This document shows positions 1-9,303 of a stretch of 64,000 bases of DNA, in pieces (within the stretch, counting starts at the first letter, position 1; each line of letters starts with the position of its first letter). The stretch is from Mycobacterium sp. ITM-2016-00316 (GTDB taxonomy: Bacteria > Actinomycetota > Actinomycetes > Mycobacteriales > Mycobacteriaceae), in assembly GCF_002968335.2 (NCBI RefSeq), contig NZ_CP134398.1, forward strand, positions 744,001 through 808,000, read 5' to 3'. The notes below the pieces were generated by a model. The model was not told the origin of the DNA. It made no database searches and saw only the letters and a program-made list of their open reading frames with translations. Position numbers and translations under genes: made by a program.

Positions 1-1
1 C

Positions 2-445
2 GACGAACTCGTCGGCGCCGTCATCGAGCGTGAGAACGTGGCGCTGTTCGCCGATATCGCGGCCGAGCTGAAAGAGGCGAAGCCGCAAGCGAATTACTAC
101 GTGGAGGCCTTCACGCTGTCGATCATGAGGTTCCGGCGGCACCGGGTGCTCAACCAGATGATCGTCGACGATCCCGCCCTGGCACAGGAGATGCTGCACC
201 GACACTACGGTGCCGCCGTCGAACGCATGGCCGCGGCGCTGCTGGTGATCTTTCCGGACGGTTTCGCCGAGCGGATCGGCGCCCCGGCGGTCAACGACCT
301 GGCCGACACCATCCTGCGGTATGCCGCGATGGTGCTGTTGTTGCCCAGCGTGCAGCCGCTGCAAACCGCCGACGACATCCGGGCGTTCGCGACGCGGCAT
401 TTCCTGCCCAGCTTGCCTCCGGCTTTGCGGTCGGTATCGGCCTGA
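2..445 (+). CDS. TetR-family regulator, C-terminal part (5' truncated by window)
   Basis: The frame is open from the left edge, so the N-terminal helix-turn-helix lies outside the window. About 147 residues remain. They are alpha-helical and resemble the ligand-binding and dimerisation half of TetR-type repressors, with a long Met/Leu/Ala-rich helix followed by a short tail that ends at a TGA. Without the DNA-binding half the family call rests on the helical pattern only. The next gene begins 37 nt downstream on the same strand. Confidence 0.55.
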   Translation, partial: DELVGAVIERENVALFADIAAELKEAKPQANYYVEAFTLSIMRFRRHRVLNQMIVDDPALAQEMLHRHYGAAVERMAAALLVIFPDGFAERIGAPAVNDLADTILRYAAMVLLLPSVQPLQTADDIRAFATRHFLPSLPPALRSVSA

Positions 446-482
446 TTGTTTGGTGGCTCACATATTCGGGCAGCCGTGAGCC

Positions 483-677
483 ATGACTACTGAACAGGGT
501 CGCGGGTCCGAGGCGTCGCCGGAAGAGATCGGCGCCTATGAAGACAACCGTCCGACATCCGTGCTCCCGGGCAGCGATGGCACGGTGTCGGGCACCGCGG
601 TGACCGATTGGCTGGACGGCGACGGAAACCCAAAGTTCGATGAGAACTCCGAAGAAACTGAGAATCCGAAGAATTAG
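483..677 (+). CDS. small acidic hypothetical protein, 64 aa
   Basis: A short, very acidic and Asn/Pro/Gly-rich protein with no hydrophobic segment and no recognisable domain; probably intrinsically disordered and cytosolic. It starts at an ATG 37 nt after the TetR stop. Its TAG stop forms the first three bases of TAGGCT, which has the position of a -10 element for the leaderless gene that follows. The function is unknown. It is called a gene because codon use matches its neighbours, it fits between genes and nothing longer overlaps it. Confidence 0.6.
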   Translation: MTTEQGRGSEASPEEIGAYEDNRPTSVLPGSDGTVSGTAVTDWLDGDGNPKFDENSEETENPKN

Positions 678-686
678 GCTGGCCGG

Positions 687-1166
687 GTGACGCCGTTGGA
701 ACAGATCGCCGCCGCCTTCGTCGACATGGCGCATTCCATCGTGTGGGCCTCGGTGGCCACCGTGGACGCCGACAGCAAGCCGCGCAGCAGAGTCCTGCAC
801 CCCATCTGGGAGTGGGACGGCACCGATCTGTTCGGCTGGGTGGCGACCGTGCCCTCGCCGGTCAAGCAGCGGCATCTCGCGGTGCACCCGTACATGTCGG
901 TGAACTACTGGGCACCCAGCCACGACACCTGCAGCGCCGACTGCCTTGTCGAGTGGTACACCGATGACGACACCCGAACGACGGTGTGGGACAAGTTCGT
1001 CCAGGCTCCGGAACCACTGGGGTACAACCCGACCATCATCCCGGGCTGGGACTCACCCACCTCACCGGCATTCGCAGTCCTGCGCCTGGCCCCGTACCGG
1101 CTGCGGGTGCAGCCCGGCACCGTGATGACCGCGGCGAGCGGGACGGTGCTCAGCTGGAACGCGTGA
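687..1166 (+). CDS. pyridoxamine 5'-phosphate oxidase-fold (PPOX) flavin/F420-type protein
   Basis: 159 residues with the split beta-barrel pattern of the PPOX/flavin-reductase-like superfamily. An N-terminal helix leads into a strand containing [18 protein letters not shown], and a C-terminal strand pair carries [10 protein letters not shown]. Family members bind FMN or F420 and reduce small molecules or detoxify; the substrate here cannot be read from sequence. The GTG start is preceded by TAGGCT and six bases, which suggests a leaderless transcript. The 3' end overlaps the opposing DUF385 gene by 17 nt. Confidence 0.8.
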   Translation: MTPLEQIAAAFVDMAHSIVWASVATVDADSKPRSRVLHPIWEWDGTDLFGWVATVPSPVKQRHLAVHPYMSVNYWAPSHDTCSADCLVEWYTDDDTRTTVWDKFVQAPEPLGYNPTIIPGWDSPTSPAFAVLRLAPYRLRVQPGTVMTAASGTVLSWNA

Positions 1167-1533
1167 GCAACAACGCGGATTTCACCGGGACAATGCGCAA
1201 CACGTGCCGCCACGGCCCCTTGAGCACGCTCAGCGCCTCACTCAGCGGCACCACTCGGGGCGCCTCGACCAGCAGGCTGCGGCCGTCGATCTGCACCCGA
1301 CCCGACCCGGCGGCCTGCAGGTTGCGCACCCAGTCGGTATCGGTGCCGTAGGGCAGCAGCACCGCCACGCCATCGGTGGTCGGGAAGGCCGTCACCGGTG
1401 TGCGGTAGTCCTTCCCGGATCTGCGGCCGACATGGTCGACGGCCGACCACAGCGGCACATATCCGGCCAGGGGTTCCACCACCGGATTGACGAACCTGCG
1501 GTTGAGCTCGGCGCGTTGGCGGGCGAACAGCAT
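1150..1533 (-). CDS. DUF385-type deazaflavin (F420)-dependent nitroreductase family protein
   Basis: 127 residues. The segment [17 protein letters not shown] and the following strand with [18 protein letters not shown] are characteristic of the F420-binding DUF385/Ddn-like family of mycobacteria. These enzymes use reduced F420 to reduce quinones, nitro compounds or other electrophiles. The protein is small for the family and lacks an N-terminal membrane anchor, so it is probably cytosolic. It converges on the PPOX gene with a 17-nt overlap. A second DUF385 protein lies at 48666-49115. Confidence 0.82.
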   Translation of the reverse strand: MLFARQRAELNRRFVNPVVEPLAGYVPLWSAVDHVGRRSGKDYRTPVTAFPTTDGVAVLLPYGTDTDWVRNLQAAGSGRVQIDGRSLLVEAPRVVPLSEALSVLKGPWRHVLRIVPVKSALLLTRSS

Positions 1534-1893
1534 GACCCGATCCTAGAGCTCTCCGACGGCCGCCACGGGGTTGCTGCAGATGCGGCGCAGAGGACTCCGA
1601 ATCAGGTCCGTGCGGTAGGAGACGGGCCGGGCCGACCTCGACCGCTTTGCACCGGGGCTGTTCCGGCAATCCGGACGGATATCGGATCGTGGCCCGGCTC
1701 ACGGGTAGCTGGCCGATGTCACACACGGTGGCTCACCGTGCCGCGTAACGGTGCTGAAGCAGCTGAAATGCTGTTCTCGCCGATTCGGCGAGGTGCGTGC
1801 GGCGCGCGACGAATGAGTTGCTGCGCGGGGGAAGCGCCAGTTCCACTACACCCTGTAGTTGCTGAGTTGGCATTGACTGGAACACTGGGGGTC
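1534..1893. other. gene-free stretch upstream of hemL
   Basis: No coding sequence is convincing here, although the hemL frame stays open by chance through the high GC content. It holds several short inverted repeats: CTCGCC/GGCGAG around 1776-1792 and ACTACA-CCC-TGTAGT at 1845-1859, close to hemL. TTGGCA (1867) and TTGACT (1873) are -35-like, but no well-placed -10 accompanies them. It probably contains the hemL promoter and leader; no assignment is firm. Confidence 0.4.
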
Positions 1894-3204
1894 ATGCGCA
1901 GTACCGGTTCGTCCGTTTCGGCATCCGCGAAGTTGTTCGCCGACGCGTCCTCGGTGATCCCCGGCGGGGTGAACTCGCCGGTGCGGGCCTTCAGCGCCGT
2001 CGGGGGTACCCCGCGCTTCATCACCTCGGCCAACGGCTACTGGCTGACCGACGCCGACGGTAACCGCTATGTGGACCTGGTGTGCTCCTGGGGTCCGATG
2101 ATCCTCGGGCACGCCCACCCCGACGTCGTCGAGGCGGTGCAGCGCGTCGCCGCCGACGGACTGTCCTTCGGTGCCCCGACGCCGGCGGAAACCGAACTCG
2201 CCCGCGCGATCATCGACCGGGTGGCGCCCGTCGAGCGCATCCGCTTCGTCAACTCCGGCACCGAGGCCACCATGAGCGCCATTCGGTTGGCCCGCGGTTT
2301 CACCGGGCGCCCCAAGATCATCAAGTTCTCCGGCTGCTATCACGGCCACAGCGACGCTCTGCTCGCCGACGCCGGATCTGGGGTGGCGACGCTGGGCCTG
2401 CCGTCCTCGCCCGGGGTGACCGGCGCGGCCGCCGCCGACACCATCGTGCTTCCCTACAACGATGTCGCCGCCGTCGAGGAGGCGTTCGCCACCCACGGCG
2501 AGCAGATCGCCTGTGTGATCACCGAGGCCAGCCCGGGCAACATGGGCACGGTCGCCCCGCTGCCGGGGTACAACGCGGCGCTGCGCCGGATCACCGCCGA
2601 GCACGAAGCTCTGCTGATCATGGACGAGGTGATGACCGGGTTCCGGGTCAGCCGGTCCGGTTGGTACGGCCTCGATCCGGTCGACGCCGATATCTTCACC
2701 TTCGGCAAGGTGATGAGCGGCGGCCTGCCCGCCGCGGCGTTCGGCGGCCGCGCCGCGGTGATGGAGAAGCTCGCACCGCTCGGCCCGGTGTATCAGGCGG
2801 GCACGCTGTCGGGAAACCCGGTGGCCATGGCGGCCGGTCTGGCAACGCTGCGCGCCGCCGACGCAGGCGTCTACGCGACCCTGGATGCCAACGCCGACCG
2901 GCTCGGCGCGCTGATCACCGGTGCCCTCACCGAGGCCTCGGTCGCACACCGGGTCTCACGCGCCGGGAACTTCCTGACGGTCTTCTTCGGGGACAGCGAG
3001 CCGACGAACTTCGCCACCGCCAAGGCCACCGAGACCTGGCGCTACCCCGCGTTCTTCCATGCTCTGCTGGACGCCGGGATCTATCCGCCGTGCAGTGCCT
3101 TCGAAACCTGGTTCGTCTCGACCGCCCTCGACGATGACGCCTTCGACCGGATCGCCGCGGCCCTGCCGCACGCGGCGCGCGCGGCCGCCGAGGCCACCCG
3201 GTGA
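1894..3204 (+). CDS. hemL: glutamate-1-semialdehyde 2,1-aminomutase
   Basis: Converts glutamate-1-semialdehyde to 5-aminolevulinate, the last step of the C5 route to heme. It is a cytosolic, PLP-dependent class III aminotransferase-fold enzyme. 436 residues, the usual length. The PLP lysine is K272 in [10 protein letters not shown]; the [10 protein letters not shown] and GCYHGHSD motifs and the MDEVMTGFR aspartate site are all present. The ATG at 1894 was chosen because [11 protein letters not shown]... matches the family N-terminus, although the frame remains open far upstream. It overlaps the next gene by 4 nt (GTGA) and heads the cytochrome c operon, linking heme synthesis with heme use. 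Confidence 0.97.
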   Translation: MRSTGSSVSASAKLFADASSVIPGGVNSPVRAFSAVGGTPRFITSANGYWLTDADGNRYVDLVCSWGPMILGHAHPDVVEAVQRVAADGLSFGAPTPAETELARAIIDRVAPVERIRFVNSGTEATMSAIRLARGFTGRPKIIKFSGCYHGHSDALLADAGSGVATLGLPSSPGVTGAAAADTIVLPYNDVAAVEEAFATHGEQIACVITEASPGNMGTVAPLPGYNAALRRITAEHEALLIMDEVMTGFRVSRSGWYGLDPVDADIFTFGKVMSGGLPAAAFGGRAAVMEKLAPLGPVYQAGTLSGNPVAMAAGLATLRAADAGVYATLDANADRLGALITGALTEASVAHRVSRAGNFLTVFFGDSEPTNFATAKATETWRYPAFFHALLDAGIYPPCSAFETWFVSTALDDDAFDRIAAALPHAARAAAEATR

Positions 3205-3815
3205 CGACACGCACGACGGTCCATGTGATGCGCCATGGCGAGGTGTACAACCCGGAGAAGGTGCTCTACGGCCGGTTACCCGGATACAACCTGTCCGATC
3301 GCGGCCGGTTGCAGGCCCAGTCGGCGGCGGACTGGTTGGCGCCCAAGGACATCAGCTACGTGGTGGCGTCCCCGCTGGAGCGCGCGCAGCAGACCGCGGC
3401 GCCGATCGCCGCGGTGCACGGGCTGGACATCGACACCGACAACGACCTGATCGAATCGTGGAACGATTTCGAGGGTGAGCGCGTGGCACCCGGCGACGGC
3501 GCCCTGCGCGACCCGCGCAACTGGCCGCGGCTGCGCAACCCGCGCAAACCGTCCTGGGGCGAGCCGTACGACGAGATCGCCCCGCGGATGATGGCCGCGC
3601 TGCACCGCGCCCGGCAGCGGGCTGCCGGCCACGAGGCGGTCTGTGTCAGCCATCAGCTTCCGGTGGAGACGCTGCGCCGGGCGATGACGGGCCGCAAGCT
3701 GCCGCACCTGCCGCTCCCGCACAGCCGGCTGTGCAACCTGGCGTCCATCACCTCGTTCACCTTCGACGATGACCGCCTGATCCGGTGGGGTTACACGGAG
3801 CCCTGGGGCATCTAG
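3201..3815 (+). CDS. histidine phosphatase (phosphoglycerate mutase-like) family protein
   Basis: 204 residues. The phosphohistidine motif RHGE is at residues 11-14 and the second catalytic histidine is in the CVSHQLPVE segment. The family includes mutases and broad phosphatases; the substrate here is unknown. The GTG start overlaps the hemL stop (GTGA), and the TAG shares one base with the next start, so it is cotranscribed with hemL and the cytochrome c genes. It is the positional counterpart of Rv0525 in M. tuberculosis. A role specific to heme metabolism would be inference only. Confidence 0.9.
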   Translation: MTTRTTVHVMRHGEVYNPEKVLYGRLPGYNLSDRGRLQAQSAADWLAPKDISYVVASPLERAQQTAAPIAAVHGLDIDTDNDLIESWNDFEGERVAPGDGALRDPRNWPRLRNPRKPSWGEPYDEIAPRMMAALHRARQRAAGHEAVCVSHQLPVETLRRAMTGRKLPHLPLPHSRLCNLASITSFTFDDDRLIRWGYTEPWGI

Positions 3816-4399
3816 TGAAGTGTTTTGTCGCCCTGGCGATGTCGCTGGCCGTCCTGGTATCCGGTTGTAGTACCGGTGACGACGCCGTCGCCCAGGGCGG
3901 CACCTTCGAGTTCGTCGCGCCCGGCGGCAAGACCGACATCTTCTACGATCCGCCCGAATCCCGTGGTGTCCCAGGCGCATTGGCGGGGCCGGACCTGATG
4001 GACCCGGAGCAGACGCTGGCGCTCTCGGATTTCGCGGGCAAGGTCGTGGTGATCAACGTGTGGGGACAGTGGTGCGGGCCCTGCCGCGCCGAGATCGGCG
4101 AGCTGCAGCGCGTCTACGAACAGACCAAAGGTCTGGGCGTGCAGTTCCTGGGCATCGATGTGCGCGACAACAACCGGGACGCCGCCGTCGATTTCATCAC
4201 CGACCGCAACGTCACCTTCCCGTCGATCTATGACCCGTCGATGCGGACCATGATCGCGTTCGGCGGCAAGTACCCGACCACCGTCATCCCCTCCACGCTG
4301 GTGCTGGATCGTCAGCACCGGGTGGCCGCGGTGTTCCTGCGCGAGCTGCTGGCCGCGGACCTCACGCCGGTGGTCGAACGGCTGGCTGCAGAAAAGTGA
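3815..4399 (+). CDS. TlpA/ResA-like thioredoxin lipoprotein
   Basis: 194 residues. The N-terminus has a signal peptide and lipobox (LVSGC) with the lipidated cysteine at C18, so it is anchored outside the plasma membrane. A thioredoxin fold follows, with WCGPC active-site cysteines C87 and C90. In System II cytochrome c maturation such proteins receive electrons from CcdA and reduce apocytochrome CXXCH cysteines before heme attachment. The GTG at 3815 shares a base with the preceding TAG and gives a proper signal peptide. Its end overlaps ccdA by 4 nt. Confidence 0.92.
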   Translation: MKCFVALAMSLAVLVSGCSTGDDAVAQGGTFEFVAPGGKTDIFYDPPESRGVPGALAGPDLMDPEQTLALSDFAGKVVVINVWGQWCGPCRAEIGELQRVYEQTKGLGVQFLGIDVRDNNRDAAVDFITDRNVTFPSIYDPSMRTMIAFGGKYPTTVIPSTLVLDRQHRVAAVFLRELLAADLTPVVERLAAEK

Positions 4400-5127
4400 C
4401 CGATCTGATCACCGGTGGGCCGCTGTTGCTGGCGGTCGGGCTGAGCATGCTGGCTGGGCTGGTGTCCTTCGCGTCGCCGTGTGTGGTGCCCCTGGTGCCG
4501 GGTTATCTGTCGTATCTGGCGGCGATCTCCGGCGGCGACAGCCGCTTCCGGGTGGCGGGCGCGGCCGGTCTGTTCGTCGCGGGGTTCACCGTGGTGTTCG
4601 TGCTCGGCAGCGTCGCGGTACTGGGTATGACGACCGCGTTGATCACCAATCAGGAACTGCTGCAACGCATCGGTGGTGTGGTCACCATCGCGATGGGCCT
4701 GGTGTTCATCGGCTTCATCCCGCTGTTGCAGCGGGATGCCCGTTTCGCGCCGCGGCAACTCTCGACGCTGGGCGGGGCGCCCCTGCTGGGCGCGGTGTTC
4801 GCGCTGGGGTGGACACCGTGCCTGGGACCGACGCTGACCGCGGTGATCGCGGTGTCCTCGGCCACGGAAGGGTCGGCGGTGGCCCGCGGGATCACCCTGG
4901 TGATCGCCTACTGCCTGGGCCTGGGTCTGCCGTTCGTGTTGCTGGCCTTCGGGTCGGCCCGGGCGGTGCGCGGGCTGGGCTGGCTGCGGGCACACACCAG
5001 GGGCATCCAGATTTTCGGTGGTGTGCTGATGATCGGGGTCGGAATCGCTCTGGTGACCGGACTCTGGGGTGATTTCGTGGCGTGGGTGCGCGATGCTTTC
5101 GTGTCCGATGTGAGGCTGCCGATATGA
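4396..5127 (+). CDS. ccdA: cytochrome c biogenesis thiol-disulfide transporter CcdA
   Basis: 243 residues and about six transmembrane helices. The two conserved redox cysteines are C29 in SPCVVPLVPGYLSYL and C142 in WTPCLGPTLTA. CcdA carries reducing equivalents from cytoplasmic thioredoxin across the membrane to the TlpA-like protein encoded just upstream. The GTG start sits in a GTGA overlap with the upstream stop, and its TGA overlaps the ATG of resB, indicating translational coupling. Confidence 0.95.
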   Translation: MTDLITGGPLLLAVGLSMLAGLVSFASPCVVPLVPGYLSYLAAISGGDSRFRVAGAAGLFVAGFTVVFVLGSVAVLGMTTALITNQELLQRIGGVVTIAMGLVFIGFIPLLQRDARFAPRQLSTLGGAPLLGAVFALGWTPCLGPTLTAVIAVSSATEGSAVARGITLVIAYCLGLGLPFVLLAFGSARAVRGLGWLRAHTRGIQIFGGVLMIGVGIALVTGLWGDFVAWVRDAFVSDVRLPI

Positions 5128-6686
5128 GGGCCCTTCAACGAACTTGGGCACTGATCCGCAACACCTGGCGCACCCTGACCTCCATGGGTACCGCGCTGGT
5201 GCTGTTGTTTCTGCTCGCGCTGGGCGCCATCCCGGGAGCGCTGCTGCCCCAGCGCAGCCTCAACGCCGCCAAGGTCGACGAGTATCTGGTCGAACACCCG
5301 ACCATCGGGCCCTGGCTGGACCGGGTGCAGGGCTTCGACGTCTTCTCCAGCTTCTGGTTCACCGCCATATACGTATTGCTGTTCATCTCCCTGGTCGGGT
5401 GCCTGACCCCGCGCCTGGCCGAGCACATCAAGAGCCTGCGCGCGGTGCCGGTTCCTGCGCCGCGCAACCTGTCCCGGCTGCCCAAGCACCACGAAGCCGA
5501 GGTATCCGGGGAGCCCGCGCAGTTGGCTGCCGCCATCGACGACCGGCTCAAGGGCTGGCGGCGCACCCCCCGCGTCGACGACGGCGTCACCGAGATCTCG
5601 GCGGAGAAGGGCTACCTGCGCGAGTTCGGCAATATCGTCTTCCACTTCTCGCTGCTCGGTCTGCTGGTCGCCATCGCCGCCGGCAAGCTCTTCGGCTACG
5701 AGGGCAACGTCATCGTCATCGCCGACGGCGGCCCCGGGTTCTGTTCGGCCTCGCCGGCCGCCTTCGACTCGTTCCGGGCCGGCAACACCGTCGACGGCAC
5801 CTCGCTGTACCCGATCTGCGTGAAGGTCAACGATTTCGACGCCGACTACCTGCCCAGCGGGCAGGCCGTCACCTTCGCCGCCAACATCGAATATCAGGCC
5901 GGCGCGGATCTGGAGAGCAACACCTGGAAGGACTACCGACTCGAGGTCAACCACCCGCTGCGCGTCGGTGGGGATCGGGTGTACCTGCAGGGCCATGGGT
6001 ACGCACCGACGTTCACCGTGATCTTCCCCGACGGCCAGACCCGCACCAGTACGGTGCAGTGGCGCCCCGATGATCCGCTGACCCTGCTGTCCTCCGGGGT
6101 CATCCGGGTGGACCCGCCGGCGGGCACCTATCCCGATCCCGATGAGCGCCGCGAACAACAGATCGCCATCCAGGGTCTGTTCGCCCCGACCGAATTCCTG
6201 CAGGGCACCCTGCTCTCGTCCAGCTTCCCGGCAATGAACAAGCCCGCGGTGGCCATCGACATCTACCGCGGCGACGCCGGCCTGGACACCGGGCGCCCGC
6301 AGTCCATCTTCGACCTGGATCCCCGGCTGATCGGGCAGGGCCGCCTCAACAAGGAGGCCCGGGTCAATCTCAACGTCGGCGAGGAGAAGCGCCTCGAGGA
6401 CGGCACCACCATCCGTTTCGACGGGGCCGTCCCGTTCATCAACCTGCAGGTGTCCCACGATCCCGCCCAGATCTGGGTGCTGGTGTTCTCGCTGACCATG
6501 ATGGCCGGTCTGGTGGTGTCGCTGGTGGTGCGCCGCCGCCGCATCTGGGTTCGGATGACCCCCGCACCTGCGGGTACCGTGAGCGTCGAGCTTGGCGGAC
6601 TGGCCCGTACCGACAACTCCGGGTGGGGCGACGAGTTCGAGCGGCTGACGGACCGCCTGCTCAGTGACGGAGGTAAGCATTCATGA
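5124..6686 (+). CDS. resB: cytochrome c biogenesis protein ResB
   Basis: 520 residues. An N-terminal segment with the family signature TLTSMGTALVLLFLLALGAIPG is followed by further transmembrane helices, a large extracytoplasmic domain (roughly residues 190-440) and a C-terminal membrane helix ending in basic residues. With CcsB/CcsA it forms the heme-export and cytochrome c synthetase complex of System II. The ATG at 5124 was preferred over an in-frame start 42 nt upstream because it forms an ATGA overlap with the ccdA stop. It overlaps ccsB by 4 nt. Confidence 0.93.
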   Translation: MRALQRTWALIRNTWRTLTSMGTALVLLFLLALGAIPGALLPQRSLNAAKVDEYLVEHPTIGPWLDRVQGFDVFSSFWFTAIYVLLFISLVGCLTPRLAEHIKSLRAVPVPAPRNLSRLPKHHEAEVSGEPAQLAAAIDDRLKGWRRTPRVDDGVTEISAEKGYLREFGNIVFHFSLLGLLVAIAAGKLFGYEGNVIVIADGGPGFCSASPAAFDSFRAGNTVDGTSLYPICVKVNDFDADYLPSGQAVTFAANIEYQAGADLESNTWKDYRLEVNHPLRVGGDRVYLQGHGYAPTFTVIFPDGQTRTSTVQWRPDDPLTLLSSGVIRVDPPAGTYPDPDERREQQIAIQGLFAPTEFLQGTLLSSSFPAMNKPAVAIDIYRGDAGLDTGRPQSIFDLDPRLIGQGRLNKEARVNLNVGEEKRLEDGTTIRFDGAVPFINLQVSHDPAQIWVLVFSLTMMAGLVVSLVVRRRRIWVRMTPAPAGTVSVELGGLARTDNSGWGDEFERLTDRLLSDGGKHS

Positions 6687-7648
6687 ACAGCACCGACATC
6701 GATATCGAGCTGGCCAGGTACTCGGACTGGGCCTTCACCTCGTCGGTGGTGGTCCTGGTGCTCGCGCTGCTGATGCTGGCCGTCGAACTGGCCTATTCGC
6801 GCGGCCGCAAGGTCGAGGCCCGTGAACTGGTCGGGGCTGCGGTGGGCGCCGACAGCGCCACTCCCGGCATCGTCACCGATGCCCCGGCCCGCACCGCCGA
6901 CGAGCGCATCGGACGCGCGGGTGTCGCGCTGACCTATGTCGGCATCGCCCTGCTGGCGGCGTGCATCGTGCTGCGGGGCCTGGCGACCTCGCGGGTGCCG
7001 TGGGGCAACATGTACGAGTTCATCAACCTGACCTGCTTCTCCGGTCTGGTGGCCGCCGCCGTGGTGTTGCGCCGACCGCAGTATCGCGGGCTGTGGGTCT
7101 TCGTGCTGCCACCGGTGCTGGTCCTGCTGACCGTGTCGGGCAAGTGGCTCTACACCCACGCGGCGCCGGTGATGCCCGCGCTGCAGTCCTACTGGCTGCC
7201 GATCCACGTCTCGGTGGTCAGCCTCGGCTCGGGAGTCTTCCTGGTCGGCGGTGTGGCCAGCGTGCTGTTCCTGCTGAAGATGTCCCCGCTTGCCCAGCGG
7301 GACAACGGTTTCGGTCGGATGCTGCAACGCCTGCCCGATGCCCAGCTGCTGGACCGCATCGCCTACCGCACCACCATCTTCGCCTTTCCGGTGTTCGGCT
7401 TCGGTGTCATCTTCGGTGCCATCTGGGCCGAGGAGGCCTGGGGCCGTTACTGGGGCTGGGATCCCAAGGAGACGGTCTCGTTCATCGCGTGGGTGGTGTA
7501 CGCCGCCTACCTGCACGCCCGCTCCACCGCCGGCTGGCGCGACAAGAAGGCCGCCTGGATCAACGTCGTCGGATTCATCGCGATGATCTTCAACCTGTTC
7601 TTCATCAACCTGGTCACGGTGGGTCTGCACTCGTACGCGGGGGTCTGA
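6683..7648 (+). CDS. ccsB: cytochrome c biogenesis protein CcsB/CcsA (heme-handling WWD protein)
   Basis: 321 residues and about eight transmembrane helices. The tryptophan-rich heme-binding motif WGRYWGWDPKE lies near residues 253-263, and conserved histidines flank it in the loops (for example in the YTHAAP and VGLHSYAG segments). It presents heme to apocytochrome c together with ResB. The ATG lies in an ATGA overlap with the resB stop. M. tuberculosis calls the counterpart ccsA (Rv0529). Confidence 0.94.
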   Translation: MNSTDIDIELARYSDWAFTSSVVVLVLALLMLAVELAYSRGRKVEARELVGAAVGADSATPGIVTDAPARTADERIGRAGVALTYVGIALLAACIVLRGLATSRVPWGNMYEFINLTCFSGLVAAAVVLRRPQYRGLWVFVLPPVLVLLTVSGKWLYTHAAPVMPALQSYWLPIHVSVVSLGSGVFLVGGVASVLFLLKMSPLAQRDNGFGRMLQRLPDAQLLDRIAYRTTIFAFPVFGFGVIFGAIWAEEAWGRYWGWDPKETVSFIAWVVYAAYLHARSTAGWRDKKAAWINVVGFIAMIFNLFFINLVTVGLHSYAGV

Positions 7649-7651
7649 GCC

Positions 7652-8716
7652 GTGCCGAGCTTCCGAGCGCAGGGCCGCTTCGTCGATCCGGCACAGGAGG
7701 TGCCGCCGGAGTGGACGGCGCCGACACCGCCGCACGGGTTCCCGGCGCAACAGCAGGGCCTGCCGCCACAGACCAGCCCGGTCCCGCTGCCGGCGCCCTA
7801 CCTCGATCTGTCCACGGTCGCGCTGCTCGGCCAGCCCAAGCAGGCCCCCACGAGTGGCTGGCGCCGCTGGGTGTATCTCGCGTCGTTCACGCTGCTCAAC
7901 GTCGGTGAGAGCCCGAAGGTCACCAACCAGATCACCCTGCTCGAAGAGGTCGGCCGGCCACTGCGGGGTTGCTACCGCATCGCCGTGCTGTCCCTCAAGG
8001 GCGGGGTCGGCAAGACGACGGTCACCGCGACACTGGGCGCCACCTTCGCGTCCACCAGGGGTGACCGTGTCATCGCGGTCGACGCCAACCCCGACCGCGG
8101 CACCCTGAGCCAGAAGGTGCCGCTGGAGACCCCGGCCACCGTGCGGCACCTGCTGCGTGACGCCGAAGGGATCGCCTCCTACAGCGATGTCCGGCGCTAC
8201 ACCTCGCAGGGGCCCAGCCGGCTGGAGGTGCTGGCCTCGGAATCCGATCCGGCGGTCTCCGAGGCGTTCAGTTCACAGGACTACGCGCGCACCGTCGAAC
8301 TGCTGGAGCGCTATTACAGTCTGGTGCTCACCGATTGCGGTACCGGGATGCTGCACTCGGCGATGGCCGCGGTGCTGTCGAAGGCCGATGTGCTGATCGT
8401 CGTCAGCTCCGGTTCGGTGGACGGGGCGCGCTCGGCGTCGGCGACGCTGGACTGGCTGGACGCGCACGGCCACCAGGACCTGGTGCGCAACGCCGTCGCG
8501 GTGGTCAATGCGGTGCGCCCGCGCTCCGGCAAAGTCGACCTGGAGAAGGTTGTCGACCACTTCTCCCGGCGGTGCCGGGCGGTGCTTCAGGTGCCGTTCG
8601 ACCCACACCTCGAAGAGGGCGCCGAGATCAGCCTGGAGCGCCTGAAGCCGCCGACGCGGGAAGCGTTGCTGCGGCTGGCAGCCGTGGTCGCCGCGGGGTT
8701 CCCAGCCGCGACCTGA
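7652..8716 (+). CDS. MinD/ParA-like P-loop ATPase
   Basis: 354 residues. A roughly 100-residue Pro/Gln-rich N-terminal part precedes a ParA/MinD-type ATPase with deviant Walker A LKGGVGKTT (K121 is the P-loop lysine) and a switch aspartate in VIAVDANPDRG. The proline-rich N-terminus followed by this ATPase resembles the EspI/Rv3876-type proteins of ESX loci, but no ESX genes are nearby. It begins 3 nt after ccsB and is the last gene of the operon by spacing. Its function in this conserved position (Rv0530 counterpart) is not established. Confidence 0.85.
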   Translation: MPSFRAQGRFVDPAQEVPPEWTAPTPPHGFPAQQQGLPPQTSPVPLPAPYLDLSTVALLGQPKQAPTSGWRRWVYLASFTLLNVGESPKVTNQITLLEEVGRPLRGCYRIAVLSLKGGVGKTTVTATLGATFASTRGDRVIAVDANPDRGTLSQKVPLETPATVRHLLRDAEGIASYSDVRRYTSQGPSRLEVLASESDPAVSEAFSSQDYARTVELLERYYSLVLTDCGTGMLHSAMAAVLSKADVLIVVSSGSVDGARSASATLDWLDAHGHQDLVRNAVAVVNAVRPRSGKVDLEKVVDHFSRRCRAVLQVPFDPHLEEGAEISLERLKPPTREALLRLAAVVAAGFPAAT

Positions 8717-8878
8717 CTAGCTGCGCGGGTTGTCGCCGTCGCGGAGCCTGCGCAGGAAATCGGGATCGTCATCCGGTCCGATCACGCGCGGCCTCGGACG
8801 ATTGGCCGAGGCGCGCACCAATCGGTATGTCGCGTATGCGAGCCCGGCCAGGATCAGGGCCAGGAGTAAGTACTGCAA
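8717..8878 (-). CDS. 53-aa single-pass membrane microprotein with TTG start
   Basis: Read on the minus strand, a GGAGG is followed eight bases later by TTG. That frame encodes 53 residues beginning MQYLLLALILAGLAYATYR, a clear membrane helix, then a basic stretch (ANRPRPR) and an acidic tail (GPDDDPDFLRR) ending at TAG one base after the ParA-like gene. The good ribosome binding site, the single hydrophobic helix and the positive-inside flank support a real gene. It is convergent with the ParA-like gene and divergent from the DUF4229 gene. The function is unknown. Confidence 0.75.
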   Translation of the reverse strand: MQYLLLALILAGLAYATYRLVRASANRPRPRVIGPDDDPDFLRRLRDGDNPRS

Positions 8879-8930
8879 GCGAATAACCTCCTTGCTCCGA
8901 ATATACGCGTTGCCTGGGTAGGCTCGGGCC

Positions 8931-9230
8931 GTGTCTGATTCTCGGCCGGGTCCCCGGATGCTGCGTGATGTCGGTGCCTACTTGTTCGCCCGGCTGGCGT
9001 TGGCCGCGGTGCTCACCGGTGTGATCATCGGTGCGGGCCATCTGGTCGGGCTGCGCGAGTTCCCGGTCGTGGTGGCGGTGTTGTTCGCGCTGGTGCTGGC
9101 ACTGCCGCTGGGCATCTGGATCTTCGCGCCGCTGCGCCGCCGTGCCACCATGAGCATCGCCGAGTTCGACGAGCGCCGCCGCAAGGACAAGGAGACGCTG
9201 CAGGCGCGGCTGCGCGGCGAGGAAAGCTAG
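8931..9230 (+). CDS. DUF4229 small membrane protein
   Basis: 99 residues. There are two hydrophobic helices (about residues 14-38 and 43-67) and a charged C-terminal tail rich in Glu/Arg/Lys (EFDERRRKDKETLQARL). This matches the actinobacterial DUF4229 pattern and the Rv0531 position. The GTG start follows TAGGCT plus six bases, so the mRNA is probably leaderless. The function is unknown. Confidence 0.85.
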   Translation: MSDSRPGPRMLRDVGAYLFARLALAAVLTGVIIGAGHLVGLREFPVVVAVLFALVLALPLGIWIFAPLRRRATMSIAEFDERRRKDKETLQARLRGEES

Positions 9231-9266
9231 CCGACCGCCGGCAAGCACGCCGGTCCCACCGTGAGC

Positions 9267-9303
9267 TTGACCGTGCCGCTACGTCCGGGTGTTGCATGAC
9301 GGG
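9267..9303 (+). promoter_or_regulatory. MerR-type promoter/operator of the S9 peptidase gene
   Basis: TTGACC (9267-9272) and TTGCAT (9292-9297) are separated by 19 bp, the extended spacing typical of MerR-activated promoters. Within them is a 21-bp dyad at 9270-9290 of the form ACC-N4-CG-N3-CG-N4-GGT. The GTG of the peptidase begins six bases after the -10. A near-identical element precedes the gene at 12350. Confidence 0.75.

Noticed and set aside
1204..1893. Open frame extending upstream of hemL
   Set aside because: It is antisense to the DUF385 gene and lacks any domain; the conserved HemL N-terminus begins at 1894.
8769..9248. 159-codon minus-strand frame over DUF4229
   Set aside because: Gln/Arg/His-rich shadow of the DUF4229 gene; the real minus-strand gene uses another frame from 8878.
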